This document shows, in pieces, positions 5,135-7,592 of a stretch of 7,592 nt of DNA. Numbering within the stretch: position 1 is the first letter of the stretch; every line of letters starts with the position of its first letter. Both the position numbers and the translations under genes were made by a program. Below the pieces are notes generated by a model. The model ran no database searches, had not been told where the DNA came from, and worked only from the letters and a program-made list of their open reading frames with translations. This stretch comes from JBECKR01 sp040235415 (GTDB lineage: Bacteria; Acidobacteriota; Polarisedimenticolia; Polarisedimenticolales; Polarisedimenticolaceae), in NCBI GenBank assembly GCA_040235415.1, contig JBECKR010000254.1, positions 1-7,592 on the forward strand. The letters are read 5' to 3'.

Positions 5135-7592
5135 GCCGCCCCCCCCGGAGCATCGAGCACTTCCCTGACCTTGCGCGCGAGCTCCCCCGTCGAGAACGGC
5201 TTCTGCAAGAACGCGACGTCGGCCGGGAGCACGCCTCGGTCCAGGATCGAGTGCTGCACGTGTCCCGACATCAAGAGGACGCGCAGCGCCGGGCGCTCGG
5301 CCTCGAGGTCCCGGGCGAGATCGAGGCCGTTGCGACCGGGAAGCACGACGTCGGCGACCAGGAGGTCGATCGACGGCCGGTGGCCACGCGCGATCTCCCG
5401 CGCGCGCTCGGCGTCCGCGGCCTCCAGCACGTTGTACCCCTGGAGCCGAAGCGCGTCGCACACGAGGCCGCGCACGGACTCCTCGTCCTCGACGACCAGT
5501 ACGGTCTCGCTTCCGCGGTCCGAGGGCCCCGGGGCGGCGGCCTCCGCGGCCGGCTTGCGCACGGGAGCGGCGGGATCGTCGACGCTCGGGAGCAAGACGA
5601 CGAACAGCGCCCCCGCGCCGGGCTCGCTCTCGGCCCGGATGTGCCCTCCGCTCTGCTTGACGATGCCGTAGGCCGTCGACAGCCCGAGCCCGGTCCCCTT
5701 GCCCTGCTCCTTGGTGGTGAAGAACGGCTCGAACACCCGCGGAAGGACGTCGATCGGGATGCCCGGACCGCTGTCCCGCACCGCGAGCCGGGCGACCGGA
5801 CCGGGGGCGGTTCCGGGCGTGCGGGCGGCGGCGTCCTCGGTCCACTCGGAGCGATCGACCTCGAACGCGAGCCGGCCGCCGGACGGCATGGCGTCGCGGG
5901 CGTTCACGACGAGGTTCAAGACGACTTGCTCGAGCTGCCCCGGATCCGCACGGACGCGGGTCGGACCGGGCGCGATGCGGACGTCGAGGGCGACGTCCTC
6001 GCCGACGAGCCGCCGGATCATCCCCTCCATGCCGCGCACGAGATCGCCGAGATCGAGGACGCGCGGCTGCAGGATCTGCCGCCGGCTGAACGCCAGCAGC
6101 TGACGCGTCAGAGCCGCGGCGCGCCCCGAGGCGGCGAGGACCTCGTCGAGCGCGTGTCGGATCGGGTGGTCGTGGCCGACCGACATGCGAGCGAGCTCCC
6201 CGTAGCCGGAGATCGCCGTCAGAAGATTGTTGAAGTCGTGAGCGATACCGCCCGCGAGCTGCCCGACCGCCTCCATCTTCTGCGCCTGCCGCAGCTGCGC
6301 CTCGAGCTGCTTCTCCTGGGTGACGTCCGTCAGCATGCCGATCAGGCCGATGACGTCGCGCCCGCTCTCGTACAGCGGGGCGGCGTAGAGCCGCACCGTC
6401 AGGGGCGAGCCGTCCTTGCGGACGCGTTCGAGCTCGACGTCGTGGACGTACTCGCCGCGGAACACGCGCGCGCGGAGATCCGCGAACTCCGCCGCGCGTG
6501 CGCGCGGCACGATCGGATTCTCGCGTCCGATCACCTCCTCGGCGGACCATCCGAACATCCGCTCCGCGGCGTCGTTCCACAAGAAGACGCCGCCCTCGCG
6601 CTCGATGCCGATGATCGCGAGCGGCGACGCCTCGACGACGGCGCGGAATCGTTCGGCGATACGTCCGAGCGTCTCGGCCGCGCGCTCGCGCTCGGTGACG
6701 TCGAACGCGAGTCCGCTGACACGCACCGGACGGCCGCTGCCGTCGCGGTAGACGCGTCCCTTGCCTTCGATGTGCCGCGTCTCGCCGTTCGGGAGGACGA
6801 CGCGGTAGGTCGAATCGACGGTTCTCCGGGTCGCGACGTCGCGCGCGATCTGCTCCCGGACACGCTCACGGTCGTCCGGATGCATGCGGCCCGTGAGCTC
6901 CGAGAACGGCCCCACCCGCGCCGGCGACGTCTGTCCGAACATCGTCGCGACGTTGTCGTCCCACTCGAAACGCTTGTCGACCTGGTCCCACGTCCACGCT
7001 CCGGCCCCCGACGCCTCGAGCGCGAGATCGACGAGCTCCCGGCTCTCCCGCAGCTGCCGCTCCACCCGTCGGGCCGCCGTCAGGTCGCGAACGATCGACA
7101 CGAAGATCCGCTCGCCGTGGACGTCGATCGGCCGCGTGCTGATCTCGACCGGAAACGGCGTGCCGTCGGCCCGCGCGTACGTCGTCTCGAACACCAATCC
7201 GCCCCGCTCCGTCGCCCGCCGCATGAGATCGGCGATGTCGTCGGGGCGCCCTTCGGGGCGCAGCTGTCCGATCGTGAGCGCCGTCAGCGCGCGGCGCTTG
7301 CGCTCCAGCATCTCCTCGGCGCGAGCGTTGGCGTCGAGGATCCTGCCGTCGCTCGCGCGGATGAACAGGATGCCGTCGTTGGCGTGATCGAGCGTCCCGA
7401 CGAGCCGGGCGCGCGCGTCGGCGGCCTCCCGGAGGTAGCGCGCCCGCTCGCCGCGCCACAAGGCCCAGGCCGCGGCCGCGAGGGCGACGAGCCACCCGGC
7501 CCCGAGCAGGGCGTCCGACCTCACCCGCGAGCGGATCGTCGCGAGGATCTCGGGCTCGTCGGCCGCGATCTCGACGTTCCACGGCGTCCCGG
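5131..7592 (-). CDS. PAS-rich hybrid sensor histidine kinase/response regulator, 5' end cut by window edge
   Basis: The frame stays open to the right edge, so the true start is outside. The first visible residues (GTPWNVEIAADEPEIL...) look like the end of an extracytoplasmic sensor domain, perhaps Cache-type, before a membrane helix. Numbering from the internal GTG at 7524: membrane helix about 7-23; PAS 1 about 43-150; PAS 2 about 161-280 (ending FDVTERE); PAS 3 about 290-403 (FLWNDAAERMFGWS, ending LTDVTQEK); HisKA with IAHDFNNLL and phospho-acceptor His429; ATPase domain with N-box NLVVNARDAM (537-546), DSGPGIP (584-590), FEPFFTT (598-604) and GKGTGLGL (608-615). A C-terminal receiver (about 674-790) has acidic residues VVEDEE, phospho-acceptor Asp725 in LLVADVVLPG, Ser753 and Lys775. 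All catalytic residues are present. There is no DNA-binding output domain, so the receiver may act as phosphate sink, relay or autoregulator. Coupled to the downstream Ca2+/H+ antiporter gene by GTGA. The signal is unknown. Confidence 0.94.
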   Translation of the reverse strand, partial: GTPWNVEIAADEPEILATIRSRVRSDALLGAGWLVALAAAAWALWRGERARYLREAADARARLVGTLDHANDGILFIRASDGRILDANARAEEMLERKRRALTALTIGQLRPEGRPDDIADLMRRATERGGLVFETTYARADGTPFPVEISTRPIDVHGERIFVSIVRDLTAARRVERQLRESRELVDLALEASGAGAWTWDQVDKRFEWDDNVATMFGQTSPARVGPFSELTGRMHPDDRERVREQIARDVATRRTVDSTYRVVLPNGETRHIEGKGRVYRDGSGRPVRVSGLAFDVTERERAAETLGRIAERFRAVVEASPLAIIGIEREGGVFLWNDAAERMFGWSAEEVIGRENPIVPRARAAEFADLRARVFRGEYVHDVELERVRKDGSPLTVRLYAAPLYESGRDVIGLIGMLTDVTQEKQLEAQLRQAQKMEAVGQLAGGIAHDFNNLLTAISGYGELARMSVGHDHPIRHALDEVLAASGRAAALTRQLLAFSRRQILQPRVLDLGDLVRGMEGMIRRLVGEDVALDVRIAPGPTRVRADPGQLEQVVLNLVVNARDAMPSGGRLAFEVDRSEWTEDAAARTPGTAPGPVARLAVRDSGPGIPIDVLPRVFEPFFTTKEQGKGTGLGLSTAYGIVKQSGGHIRAESEPGAGALFVVLLPSVDDPAAPVRKPAAEAAAPGPSDRGSETVLVVEDEESVRGLVCDALRLQGYNVLEAADAERAREIARGHRPSIDLLVADVVLPGRNGLDLARDLEAERPALRVLLMSGHVQHSILDRGVLPADVAFLQKPFSTGELARKVREVLDAPGGAA

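Noticed and set aside
4331..5671. 446-codon plus-strand open frame across the antiporter-kinase junction
   Set aside because: It is antisense to two well-supported genes, rich in Arg/Glu/Gly with no motif, and has no ribosome binding site that I can see.
4034..6580. Long open frame that extends the antiporter frame upstream by about 480 codons
   Set aside because: The upstream part is Arg/Pro/Gly-rich and overlaps the kinase gene in another frame. The CAX homology starts only after the GTG at 5134. It is a shadow typical of GC-rich DNA.

Overview
The window is a 7.6 kb piece of a very GC-rich bacterial chromosome. Third codon positions are almost all G or C, GTG starts are used, and Shine-Dalgarno sites are of the GGAGGG type. 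The proteins (a DUF4199-like membrane protein, a PAS-rich hybrid kinase of the HDFNN type, a Cax exchanger, an Acs-family ligase) fit an aerobic or facultative, probably Gram-negative, environmental bacterium. They do not fix a phylum; a little-cultivated lineage such as Eisenbacteria, Rokubacteria or Gemmatimonadota is only a guess. I see no transposase, phage gene, CRISPR array, tRNA or rRNA. Coding density is about 97%, and this looks like core or housekeeping genome rather than an accessory island.

Layout from left to right: a small four-helix DUF4199-like membrane protein (+, 20-520); endonuclease V, a DNA repair nuclease for deaminated bases (-, 483-1220), whose 3' end overlaps the first gene by 38 bp tail to tail; 38 bp away and divergent, a protein resembling the metallo-beta-lactamase fold but with most metal ligands replaced (+, 1259-1960); then a perfect 26-bp nested palindrome (1952-1977) that supplies the stop codon of that gene. 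The rest lies on the minus strand: an acetyl/propionyl-CoA synthetase (1984-3927), a Ca2+/H+ antiporter (4034-5134) and a large hybrid histidine kinase (5131 to the right edge, 5' end outside the window).

The kinase and the antiporter form a tight translational unit: the antiporter GTG start overlaps the kinase TGA stop (GTGA), right after a run of eight G on the coding strand. This suggests the sensor kinase and a calcium exchanger are made together. The acyl-CoA synthetase follows after 106 bp with its own strong ribosome binding site and may be a separate unit. No wholly new system is evident. The points most worth a second look are the nested palindrome, the propionate-like acyl pocket of the synthetase, the degenerate MBL-like protein, and the G8/GTGA junction.
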